Source of the DNA: Ichthyophonus hoferi
Taxonomy: Eukaryota; Opisthokonta; Ichthyosporea; Ichthyophonida; Ichthyophonidae
DNA: 10,595 nucleotides
Direction: 5' to 3'
Assembly: GCA_002751075.1 (NCBI GenBank)
Contig: NAOQ01000316.1
Location: 69,248 to 79,842 of the forward strand
A program made the position numbers and the translations under genes. The notes below the pieces were generated by a model that worked only from the letters and a program-made list of their open reading frames with translations, ran no database searches and was not told where the DNA came from. Each line of letters starts with the position of its first letter. Within the stretch, counting starts at the first letter, position 1. This document shows, piece by piece, positions 1 through 7,632 of the stretch.

Positions 1-589
1 AAAACACCTAAGAATAGATTACCAACAACCTTTACTTTAATTAATTAATGAATAATTATATTTTTCAAGAATCCGTATATAGAATACTATATTTATAAAT
101 GATGAAAGGGGGTTCTGTCTGTGACAAGATCCACTTGTTTTTTTCTGCAGTGATAGTGGTGAAAAATCATTAAACTCTCTTATTATTGCAGATACCATCC
201 AAAAAATGCGCGAGTAAATGGAAAGACAAGCGAAAATTAACAGTTCAGATATATATAAAATAAAAATAGTAAAATATAAGGTAGTAATACATGATTATTC
301 TCACTTCTCTGAGCTGTCATAATTTTATTGATCTATCTACTATATAACTTCTAATATAATTGAGAAGTATAGCTACATGCTTAACAAGGTTAACAACAGC
401 TCTGTCAAACTTGAATTGATTAATTAATAATAAGCCTAATAAGCCATTGATAACTTTTGTCAAAATAATTACTTAATGATCAAATTCCAAGCAATCTGTG
501 TATGGTATGATATGATTAGAAAATATTAAAGAGCTTTATTTGCAACCGGATTTACCTCTTATTTTTCTGCAGTCGTACTTGTCAGAACG
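1..589. other. AT-rich stretch with no supported gene
   Basis: No open frame of useful length is seen. Two acceptor-like words (a T-run with CTGCAG ending at 150, and TTATTATTGCAG ending at 191) precede a short basic frame that runs to a stop near 263. This is too little to call an exon. TTAATTAATTAA words recur near 38 and 418. Confidence 0.5.
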
Positions 590-775
590 GTACGAGTATA
601 GCGTAAACATGCACTGCCTGTATTTTAATACGTTACTCTGATAATGATGTATATCAAGTGGCAGACCCTAATGTAAGCAAAACTAGAAAACTTTCTCAAC
701 TACACAGTGGTTAATTTATACCATTATCAACACATGATGCAGCGACTGAATTCGGATTAAACGGCATACCCGAGA
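590..775 (+). repeat. R1 repeat, diverged outlying copy D (right part)
   Basis: The order of blocks matches the right two-thirds of an R1 unit: TAGCGTAAACA, a CTGCCTGTATTTTAATACGT run, CTGATAATGATGTAT, AGTGGCAGACC, GTAAGCAAAACTAGAAA, ACACAGTGGTTAATTTA, ACACATGATG and GGATTAAACGGCATACC. The exact word ACACAGTGGTTAATTTA is close to unit C. The CACGTG word has decayed to CACATG. The left third of the unit is not recognisable here. Confidence 0.75.
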
Positions 776-989
776 CAATAACTACACGGGTTGAAATTGA
801 CAGTAGTCGCTGCTGCGTTTGTTACCATAGTTTCTGTTGAAACACGTAATCCGTGAGTCATTTTTTATGAATTAGAATACAAAATATATACTATTTATTT
901 ATTATCTCCTATTAATCAAACAATTGAAATTATCTATTAAACTTACCTACGTAGTAATGACTCGGTGCTAAGACAGGATATTTAATCCA

Positions 990-1316
990 TATAGGTATTT
1001 ATTTATATAACTATAATCATTTAATATTATATATTAGCAATTACTGCTACGTACATTCAAGATGAATGATTAAAATGTAACCAGCCAATGGTAGAGGTCT
1101 TGTGACCATATTATAGATCTCATTTGGGATCCAGATAACTCGTTACTTAGGAATCTTGCAGATTTTCTTAATAATAAGAATGTGTCTTAGCACATTTTCA
1201 TTCCATGTATGCAAAAGGAGACGTTAAAACGTACCTTAATTTGGTATTTATTTTCCTCCCAGACGAATATAGTTTGCAGGAACGCTCCTGTCTCTACTTA
1301 CTATTCCCAGCATTCA
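990..1316 (+). repeat. R2 repeat, copy a
   Basis: This copy is collinear with 8918-9308. Shared blocks in order are TAGGTATTT-x-TTTATATA-x-CTATAAT, TAGCAATT, CAAGATGA, ACCAGC, an AGAGGTC word, ATATTATAGAT or ATATCATAAAC, ACTCGTT-x-CTTAGG, TTAATAAT-x-AGAAT, ATGCAAA-x-GGA-x-ACGTT and a CCTGT/CCTAC end. This copy lacks about 45 bases that copy b has after TAGCAATT. It is diverged, with no coding capacity evident. I do not recognise the family. Confidence 0.75.
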
Positions 1317-1349
1317 GATTGAGATTAATTCCTGTATACTTTAATATAA

Positions 1350-1406
1350 TAAGGCATACAGTTTGATCACAATTCAATCCCACCACATCACACGTGTCTA
1401 GAATAC
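1350..1406 (-). repeat. R1 repeat, inverted fragment
   Basis: Read on the minus strand this matches the right end of an R1 unit. On the plus strand it shows GGCATACAGTTT, TTCAATCC, CATCACACGTGT and TAGAAT in the order expected for the reverse complement of units A and C. The 12-base CATCACACGTGT is identical to the complement of unit A. It lies about 35 bases downstream of an R2 copy. Confidence 0.6.
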
Positions 1407-1815
1407 CACGCGAACACATGCCATCGCTACATTAAATAGTCGCCCTGAGATCTTCTTTTACTGCACGCATACATACACACAGCACGCCCTACATGATAGG
1501 CCTATACTCCCATATGAAATAGTACTTACAATCAAATTGGTTACAAGCCCTTTGTCGGGCCCTGAAGACAAGGTCATAGATTAATTATTCAATGAGATAC
1601 TGGGGTATGCTTAATCGTGTGCTCTTTTTCTTTTTTACATTTTTCATTTTAAATAGTGTACACTAACCCCATAATTCGGGGCATGTAATGTGGATTTGGA
1701 AACTTGAGCTAGTTAAGGAGGAATTTTTTTCTATCTAATGCATTCATATACGATCCGTTAGTAACTGGATCTATTACAATCCAACTGTCGTTGTCCCGTT
1801 AAACGTACTGAGAGC

Positions 1816-1872
1816 ATGATAGTATTATAACATTAACGTATACCATCCCAATAAGAGCATGAATACTATCAT
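1816..1872. repeat. Inverted repeat with 11-base arms
   Basis: ATGATAGTATT (1816-1826) and AATACTATCAT (1862-1872) are perfect inverted arms with a 35-base spacer. A direct repeat AGAGCATGA overlaps the start of each arm (1811-1819 and 1854-1862). It is a possible stem-loop or the remnant of a very small inverted-repeat element. Confidence 0.4.
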
Positions 1873-2597
1873 TATAATTAGACAAATAAAAAACACTACA
1901 ATATACATGTATATTTATAATTCCATAAAATACGCTACTAATTTTTTAAAAAAAAATTGAAGAAAAATATGCAAATAGAGTCTCAAAGGAGAAAAATGCT
2001 TAGTTTATATCTTTATTTTAGTTTTAGGATCAAGGCACACTCATAGTCGCATTTATTCCTAATATTGACTCAATATAGTGTTAAAAAACTTGTGTATAAA
2101 ACACGTCGGGATAAAAATCCAAGTTTCTAACTTCAAAAAGACACGACCAATTTTTTAAAAATAATATAACAAATATTTCATCCATTTTATTACCAAGATT
2201 CATCTTCACAGTGGCTCATCTAATCAGATCAAGATTAATGACCATTTTGTAGTCCAATAAGAATACGTAATCCTAGACGTCACAAAAACCAAGACTACAT
2301 TGTGCAAAGGTCATATACATGGCGTATAATAGTGTACCACTTACAAATACAGGCAGTTATAAGAGGAATATAGTGTTTCTATTTTTCATTTTGCAATTAT
2401 AATTTTATCACAGATGAATTATCTATGTATCACGGTTTTACTTAATTAGACCGCGTGGGGGTGGTTTCACGGCACATCTACAGTCAGTGATGATGCCATG
2501 TTTCTAGTAAAAGAGCTGGCCAAGGACAAGAATCATATATTCAAAAGATCCACCAATAACACGAAACTTTATATTGACCAACTTTATAGATGTCGTC

Positions 2598-2613
2598 CAT
2601 TGGCTAACCAATG
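2598..2613. repeat. Paired, inverted CCAAT boxes
   Basis: CATTGG and CCAATG form 6-base inverted arms around CTAA. The arms are CCAAT boxes facing apart, a form that NF-Y/HAP-type complexes could bind, though no gene is seen close by. Confidence 0.3.
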
Positions 2614-2794
2614 TTAATCAAGATTACTCATCCGCTCCATTCTTTGGCGTTCACCAGAACAATGCCCAGTGTTGCTTTTAATTGTTATGTCACAATTTAA
2701 CAAAAAGGTAGGGTTATAATATAAACATACCAAGTAACAATCAAAGTTTTTGACTTGTTTCAATAAAAGATAATTATAATTATTTTATATCCGC

Positions 2795-2814
2795 TATATA
2801 TATATATATATATA
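2795..2814. repeat. TA microsatellite
   Basis: About ten uninterrupted TA units lie just before the R1 array. Similar TA runs occur at 4942-4957, 5035-5050 and 7060-7090. Confidence 0.8.
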
Positions 2815-2984
2815 GAAATACTCCAAACATGAGTAAGCATAGGAATATATAATCTCATGGCAAATAGATTAAACTGGTTGCACCAATCTATATTTATATT
2901 CTTCATAAACCGAGAAAGCAGTGGTAATATTTTAAGAGGAGGTAACTGTATAATTAGTAAAATATAATATAGGGTAAACAAACC

Positions 2985-3136
2985 CTGCCTTCATATTAAG
3001 CCATTACCTGTTTGACTATGACGTAAGGTGGCAAACTATGATGTAAAAAAACTTTGTTTTTGGTTTTTATCTTAAACTGCTACCCTGACAATGACGTATG
3101 TGGGGCGCGGACTATAGTGTAAACAAGTTTAGAAAC
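2985..3136 (+). repeat. 76-base tandem duplication inside R1 unit A
   Basis: TTAAG at 2996 and TTAAA at 3072 start corresponding blocks 76 bases apart. Each block reads on through a TACC/ACCTG core, a TATGACGTAAGG or AATGACGTATGT word, a GGC-rich bit, ACTAT-GTAA and AAACTTTG or AAGTTTAG. Units B and C and the outlying copies have this block once, so the duplication arose within unit A. The two halves have already diverged, so it is not recent. Confidence 0.7.
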
Positions 3137-3261
3137 TAGGCCTCAACTACAGCGTAATTTAAACCATTCTAAACACGTGTGATGCTGTGAAGATGGTTTT
3201 GGATTGAACTGCATACCTAAGGCATGATAAGCAAAAATGAATTTTATAGCTGCATGCATAA

Positions 3262-3330
3262 TCCTCCTGACCTCACTCTCTCCCTCCCTCATTCTCTCCT
3301 TCTGACCTCTTTTACCCTTCTCTCTTCCTA
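3262..3330 (+). repeat. Pyrimidine-rich tract ending R1 unit A
   Basis: About 70 bases are nearly all C and T on the plus strand, made of CTCC, CCCT and TTCT words. A shorter version (about 3688-3722) ends unit B in the same place. It is absent after unit C. Confidence 0.7.
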
Positions 3331-3722
3331 AAAATAGGAATAGATAACAAACTCATGGCAAATAGATTAAATTGGTTGCAGTAATCGTAATCTATATTTA
3401 TATTCTCCCCGAGCCGGAGAAAGTGATGATAATCTTTCAAGATAGCTGTACAAATGAACATGTAGGATAAACAAACCTTGCCTTTATCTTAAACAGATAC
3501 CCTGTCACAGACGTGTGTCCGGTGGCGGACTATAGCTTAAGCAAACCTAGAAACCTAGTCTCAACCACAGTGGCTAATTTAAACATTCTACCCACGCGTG
3601 ATGCTGTGAAAATGAGTTTAGATTAAACTGCATACCTAAGATATGATATGGAAGGAAATTTCTCAATCCGAATCGTTGTTACATGCATCCCCTTCCTTCC
3701 TCCTTTGCTTTTCTTTCTCCCT
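3331..3722 (+). repeat. R1 repeat, array unit B
   Basis: This is the second unit. CTAAAAATAGGAAT begins at 3328 here and at 3721 in unit C, a spacing of 393 bases. It carries the same ordered blocks as unit A, with the E-box word changed (ACGCGTGATG instead of ACACGTGTGATG) and one CRE half-site changed (AGACGTGTG). It ends, like unit A, in ATGCAT followed by a pyrimidine-rich tract (about 3685-3722). No coding frame is seen. Confidence 0.85.
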
Positions 3723-4045
3723 AAAAATAGGAATGGATAACAAATTTGTGGTAAATATATTAGACCGGCTGCACTAATCTATATTTATATTTTCCATGAA
3801 CCAGAGAAAGCAGTGGTAATATTTTAAGAAGAGATAGTTGTAAAAATGGTAACAGGATTAATAAACCTTATCCTTTATCTTAAACCGTTATCTTGCAATG
3901 ACGTATGTTAGATGGCGGATTAGAATTGTAAACAAAACTAGAAACCCAGCCTCAACCACAGTGGTTAATTTAAACCATTCTAAACACGTGTGATGGGGCG
4001 AGACTGAGTTTGGATTAAACTGTATACTTAATATAGGTACATGGT
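3723..4045 (+). repeat. R1 repeat, array unit C
   Basis: This is the third unit. It opens with CTAAAAATAGGAAT and ends after GGATTAAACTGTATACTTAA. It keeps AATGACGTATG (about 3897-3907), CCACAGTGGTTAATTTAAAC and ACACGTGTGATG (about 3984-3995). The pyrimidine-rich tail of A and B is not present after it; the sequence runs into AT-rich DNA, so this is the array edge. Confidence 0.82.
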
Positions 4046-4270
4046 ATGCAGTAATTAATCTCACTCCAAATCATTACCTAGTATGATAGATAATTTCAAC
4101 TATTTCTATTTTATTAAAAGAAGTTTATATTATAAATAAATAGATAAATTATATTCTAATACAATTAAATGAAGAATTATAGTAACGGAATACACATGCT
4201 CTAGCAACAATAATAAAGCATCTAGGATCAAGTCAAACTGGATGAGTCTATTCTTTTTGTTACTAATTAC

Positions 4271-4276
4271 CACGTG
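4271..4276. promoter_or_regulatory. CACGTG E-box near the CRE
   Basis: CACGTG is the core recognised by many bHLH and bHLH-zip factors. It is short enough to occur by chance, but the pairing with a full CRE nearby raises interest. The same core occurs at the right side of R1 units A and C. Confidence 0.25.
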
Positions 4277-4307
4277 TGCTTTGGAAACTTTTCCCAGCCG
4301 AGGCGCT

Positions 4308-4321
4308 CCATGACGTCATGG
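4308..4321. promoter_or_regulatory. 14-base palindrome with a full CRE (TGACGTCA)
   Basis: CCATGACGTCATGG is a perfect palindrome whose centre (4311-4318) is the canonical ATF/CREB-type bZIP site. It lies about 760 bases upstream of the 5082 gene, between that gene and the R1 array. A CACGTG E-box is 32 bases to its left. Binding is inferred from the motif only. Confidence 0.4.
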
Positions 4322-5029
4322 TTATATGTGGATCAATAAGCCACAAATCTAATGGGATTAGTGATAGTTGATCTTGCTAATAAAGCCATTATTTGGTTCA
4401 ATCGATTTTGACGCTATACCGGCAATATACTTTGTAAACTAGACACTGTGAGTTTTTTAGGACGTGGATAGATTCACTTCATAAAAAATATTGAAACTGA
4501 ACCCAATTGATAAAAGGGTGAGGAGAAGAGATAAAAAAAAAAGTTAGAGTTTAATTACTGTAGTTTGTAGTCATACAATTTTAAGAGCACTGCAATAAAC
4601 ATAACTATATGTTAAGAGAGTTGCTAAGGCTCAGGGTACTTTTTACACTTGCTTGAGAATACGATTAGCATAATTAGTACAGTTGTTATGATGCAATGTA
4701 GCCCATTTAATTGTGGTACACTACGCATAACATTTACTGCAATGAAAATGTAGAGATATTGTTCACAGAGTAGTCTAATTGATCCAAGCGATCTTATTGG
4801 TTAACATTTGGATTTGCTCCATATATAATACCTTGCAATTTTTACAATTACATTTATACAAGATATTTTATAAGAAAAGGGTAGGATATTATATATGCAT
4901 GCATGAATACTTTCAATGCTACATAAGTCACTTGTTTAAACATATATATATATATATTTTCGTATTTCTAGCTAGGTTCATCGCGGTTGTTAAAAGGAAT
5001 ATTTATTTAATGTAGGTAATTCGTTATAT

Positions 5030-5081
5030 ACATACATATATATATAATATTTTATTATTATTAGCAATATAACACAAAACC
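5030..5081 (+). promoter_or_regulatory. AT-rich leader and probable core promoter of the 5082 gene
   Basis: The bases just before the start codon hold a run of TA dinucleotides (about 5033-5050) that contains TATA-like words, then a T-rich stretch and a short A/C-rich leader ending AAAACC. This is the likely transcription start region by position and composition only. The TA run is also a simple repeat, so it need not be a true TATA box. Confidence 0.3.
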
Positions 5082-6200
5082 ATGGGTACGTTGACAGAAG
5101 AGTCATGCAGATCATCCTCATTTTCACCAACCGAGTTAATTAGTGCATTTTTAAACCATATTATCAATATATCACTAGACACAGACAATCTAGTAATTGA
5201 CCTTGAGGATGCAGACTGTCTTGACAGATCCAAAAACCTATTTATCAACCTCTACACCCAGTCCCAAATGGAACATATCATCTTGAATACAACCCATCTT
5301 TCAGCCAAGCTCTACACTCTGGGTTTTCATGACCTCTGTGTCGTTACAGACACCACCGATTTCTTCGTACATCACTTATATCTTTATAATCGTGGCGTAC
5401 ATGATATTAAAGCCGCTGCCAACAACATAATACCTCGTTCCCTTCGCGATAGTGGTCAAGAGCATAGAAGAGTGGCCAGGGGTGCTTACGACTGCCTCCT
5501 TATGGAGCTCTCCCTACATCCTCTTTATTCCACTGTTGGTTTCTTACTACATCGTTTTAAATACACTGATTACCGTACAGGCCCTTTAATTGAATCTTTT
5601 GATAAGTTGTCTGATCTAAATATAATGAAGATAGACTGGCTTCTTCTGCAAAATCCCACCATTTCGTTCTTACCATCCGACCAACCCCTTCCTGGTCAGA
5701 AATATCCTGGCTTGAAAGTGGCCCAAGAAGTTTTTGAAATCATTGTACGTCAGTCAATACTTGAGATAAGAGATGCTGTCCTGAACATCCCTTTATACTT
5801 TCACAATGCCGCAATCTATGCAAATAAGGGGTGCTATTTCATCAACCCAGAGTTTGATGGAGTATTTCAAACGCTTTATAATGATCTATTACCCTATGTG
5901 CTTAACCCTAAAATTGGTCTAGCTGTTGTTTCGCGAGCTATTTACCATGGTCGTTTAATCCACATACCCACTGGTAAAAGGGTCAAGTGGGCGGCCCAGG
6001 AGCAAATATTGCCTTTAACGAAACGGATCAAATCATTTACCACATCTAGTAGCTACTGTGCCATCAAGACTAAATTTCTTATGAAAGGAGCATTTGATAT
6101 TGATTGGGATGGTTCTCCCATCTCCAACGATGAGGAATGGAGTCAGACAATTTCGTTGAGCGAAATGCCAGCATACTTTACTCTAACAGTAAAGGTGTAA
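5082..6200 (+). CDS. Intronless 372-residue protein of unknown function, possibly of bacterial ancestry
   Basis: This is the only long open frame in the window. The ATG sits in a strong eukaryotic context (AAAACC before ATGGG), and an in-frame TAA lies 12 bases upstream at 5070-5072, so the start cannot move further 5'. The frame is open to TAA at 6198-6200 and needs no intron. Residues 1-50 are Ser/Thr- and acid-rich; I see no signal peptide or membrane segment, so a soluble intracellular protein is likely. The C-terminal half looks most conserved: a TDYRTGPL segment (162-169), LLLQNP (187-192), LPGQ (203-206) followed by PGL (209-211), NIPLYFHNAAIY (235-246) and FINPEFDGVF (253-262). From memory, an LPGQ-HPGL block followed by a P-x-x-FHNA-x-x-Y block and an F-x-DPE block occurs in an uncharacterised bacterial family; this is unverified. 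No catalytic activity can be assigned; His241 and Asn242 would be candidates for a functional site. GC content is visibly above the flanks, supporting real coding. There is no adjacent gene to suggest a role. Confidence 0.87.
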   Translation: MGTLTEESCRSSSFSPTELISAFLNHIINISLDTDNLVIDLEDADCLDRSKNLFINLYTQSQMEHIILNTTHLSAKLYTLGFHDLCVVTDTTDFFVHHLYLYNRGVHDIKAAANNIIPRSLRDSGQEHRRVARGAYDCLLMELSLHPLYSTVGFLLHRFKYTDYRTGPLIESFDKLSDLNIMKIDWLLLQNPTISFLPSDQPLPGQKYPGLKVAQEVFEIIVRQSILEIRDAVLNIPLYFHNAAIYANKGCYFINPEFDGVFQTLYNDLLPYVLNPKIGLAVVSRAIYHGRLIHIPTGKRVKWAAQEQILPLTKRIKSFTTSSSYCAIKTKFLMKGAFDIDWDGSPISNDEEWSQTISLSEMPAYFTLTVKV

Positions 6201-6210
6201 TTGGTACTGA

Positions 6211-6229
6211 TGTTTGATTAGATCAAACA
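6211..6229 (+). terminator. Perfect stem-loop in the 3' flank of the 5082 gene
   Basis: TGTTTGAT (6211-6218) and ATCAAACA (6222-6229) are perfect inverted 8-base arms around the 3-base loop TAG. The hairpin begins 10 bases after the stop codon. A seven-T run lies about 40 bases further on (6269-6275), too far away to make a bacterial-type terminator. It may be a 3' UTR element or chance. No AATAAA poly(A) signal is obvious nearby; a T-rich and TGTA-containing stretch at 6268-6310 is the likely 3'-end region. Confidence 0.35.
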
Positions 6230-7059
6230 GGTCTGGCTAACTAGTCTAAATTTATTAAGCAAATGTGGTTTTTTTGTATTTACATACGAAGTCCAGTATT
6301 TTGTTTATTGTAATTTAATTATTTAATTTTAGTTTACCAGTTTGGCAGGCGAGACAATATATGTACACTGATAATTGTGATGGTTAATTTCTTCTTGGAG
6401 ACTTACCAATGAAGTAAACCCATGTATGGCTATTTTTCTGTTATTTCTGCTATACGCGTAGACATAAAATAGGTTTGAAAACATACGAAAAAAAAATACA
6501 TAAAAATAAACTCGGAAGTCTACATGCAATACTTGGACTTTTTTAAAAAAAAAATATCTATCTTGACGTAGAGAATGCAATCTTATTAATTACAAACGAA
6601 GCTCAACTTTATTATAATCATACCTATACATGCATTCGAACGTAATATTCTCAATCTTCTTTTAATACGATATATATATATGAAAATAACATAGTAAGTA
6701 CATATATAAGGTAAAAGAAAATAAAAAATACGAACATAACAAAATGAATACTATACAGGTAAATTGGTTGATATACTTTGTATTAAATATATAATATTCT
6801 CCTTCCGAACGCAAGAATATAGAATTGTTAGCCACGCTTCCTGCATGGATAGCTAAAATTATTTCGAAAGATCATTGATATGTGTTAACCAATCCTATTG
6901 AGTTAGAACAAACAATGTGGATAATACTAGTAGATATCTTTTGCTAAGGTAGGTTCTTACAGCCAAACATATACTTGTACACTGTACATAAATAGATTAT
7001 AAATGATCTGGATAGGTTAGTGCCCCTTTTCTGCCCTGGGAATCGGCTCAGTCACCATA

Positions 7060-7090
7060 CATATATATATATTTATATATATATATATAT
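7060..7090. repeat. Interrupted AT microsatellite
   Basis: This is an AT dinucleotide run of about 30 bases with one interruption, in gene-free DNA downstream of the 5082 gene. Confidence 0.75.
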
Positions 7091-7612
7091 GCAATAAATG
7101 TGCTCATTATTACCTCAGCTATTTCAATCCTTTGTAATGAGCTTGTGTAAGTATCAAAATTTAAAAATACTATTAAACAATACTCTAAAAATCTGTAGAA
7201 TGTAAGCAGAATACCTTAGAAGATGTTTTTTAAAACAACTCCCAACGACATAAAGAATGATATAAATAGTTATATGATAAACTAAAGATCCCAGGTCCAG
7301 GGCTATTATTTAGTGAAAGCAGTGAGAATCCAATGCCACTATATTAAAAATCAAAGTTAAGTATAGAGAGCGCAGGATTATAAAAAATATTTGAGGGTTT
7401 TTCAAATTAAAAATTCAACTTTCCCCTTCGTGAATATCATTTTTATGGTAGATTATTATAGTCAATTTAAGTATACTTTTTGTCAAATGCTATTATAGCT
7501 ATAAAAGGTATTTTATTTTGGTTCACTCCCACAAGACACTGGTTGGGCCGAGTAGGGTAACTTGAATTGTGGTATTTGTTTGCCAAGCTTTACACAGGCA
7601 TTATATATATTA

Positions 7613-7632
7613 TAAGATAATATATTATCTTA
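7613..7632. repeat. Perfect 20-base palindrome
   Basis: TAAGATAATA followed directly by its reverse complement TATTATCTTA gives a loop-free palindrome in AT-rich intergenic DNA. It includes a GATAA word in each arm on opposite strands, the core of GATA-factor sites. Its length makes it less likely to be chance than its neighbours. Confidence 0.45.

Larger units (their letters stand above)
1420..2794. other. Gene-free AT-rich region
   Basis: No supported coding frame occurs on either strand. The region holds the 11-base inverted repeat at 1816-1872, an A-run near 1948-1957, the paired CCAAT boxes at 2598-2613 and scattered homopolymer runs. I see no R1 or R2 similarity between 1420 and the array. 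Confidence 0.55.
2838..3330 (+). repeat. R1 repeat, array unit A, with internal duplication
   Basis: This is the first of three head-to-tail units. It opens with AGGAAT at 2841 and shares with units B and C the blocks CATGGCAAATAGATTAAA, TCTATATTTATATT, GAGAAAG-x-AGTGGTAATATTTTAAG, GGGTAAACAAACC, AATGACGTATGT, TAATTTAAACCATTCTAAAC, ACACGTGTGATG and GGATTGAACTGCATACC. It is about 100 bases longer than B because a segment of about 76 bases is duplicated in tandem inside it. It ends in a pyrimidine-rich tract (about 3262-3330). No coding frame is apparent. The family is not one I recognise. Confidence 0.85.
4046..5029. other. Upstream region of the 5082 gene, non-coding
   Basis: About 1 kb separates the R1 array from the gene. 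It carries the E-box and CRE pair near 4271-4321, a purine-rich tract ending in a long A-run (about 4514-4548) and an AT microsatellite at 4942-4957. A short frame at 4779-5015 has low-complexity, Ile/Tyr-rich content typical of AT-rich spacer and is not called. Confidence 0.5.

Noticed and set aside
1365-1385. tRNA-type B-box-like word (TTCAATCC) in R1, suggesting a tRNA-derived SINE
   Set aside because: The reverse complement of the R1 right end has AGTTCAATCC, but no A-box at proper spacing and no cloverleaf could be found, so a tRNA origin is not supported.
2760-2981. Minus-strand frame of 73 residues
   Set aside because: It translates a TA microsatellite (the IYIYIYS run) and part of R1 unit A; the residues are low complexity.
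2838-4045. R1 units as solo LTRs of a retroelement
   Set aside because: No TG...CA ends, primer-binding site or coding remnant was seen, and a three-unit direct array with variable lengths does not fit a simple LTR pair.
2838-4045. R1 array as a CRISPR array
   Set aside because: Units are hundreds of bases long, diverged along their length and have no short identical repeats with unique spacers; the setting is eukaryotic.
4394-4420. GGTTCAATC near 4396 as a tRNA T-arm
   Set aside because: The flanking bases do not form acceptor, D or anticodon stems.
4779-5015. Plus-strand frame of 78 residues upstream of the main gene
   Set aside because: Composition is rich in Ile and Tyr as expected of AT-rich spacer, it includes translated AT microsatellite, and it has no coding signature.
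5024-5248. Minus-strand frame of 74 residues across the start of the main gene
   Set aside because: It is antisense to the supported gene start, its C-terminal part is translated AT microsatellite, and it has no recognisable motif.
6329-6580. Minus-strand frame of 83 residues
   Set aside because: Phe/Tyr/Val-rich runs come from A and T homopolymers, and no family is recognisable.
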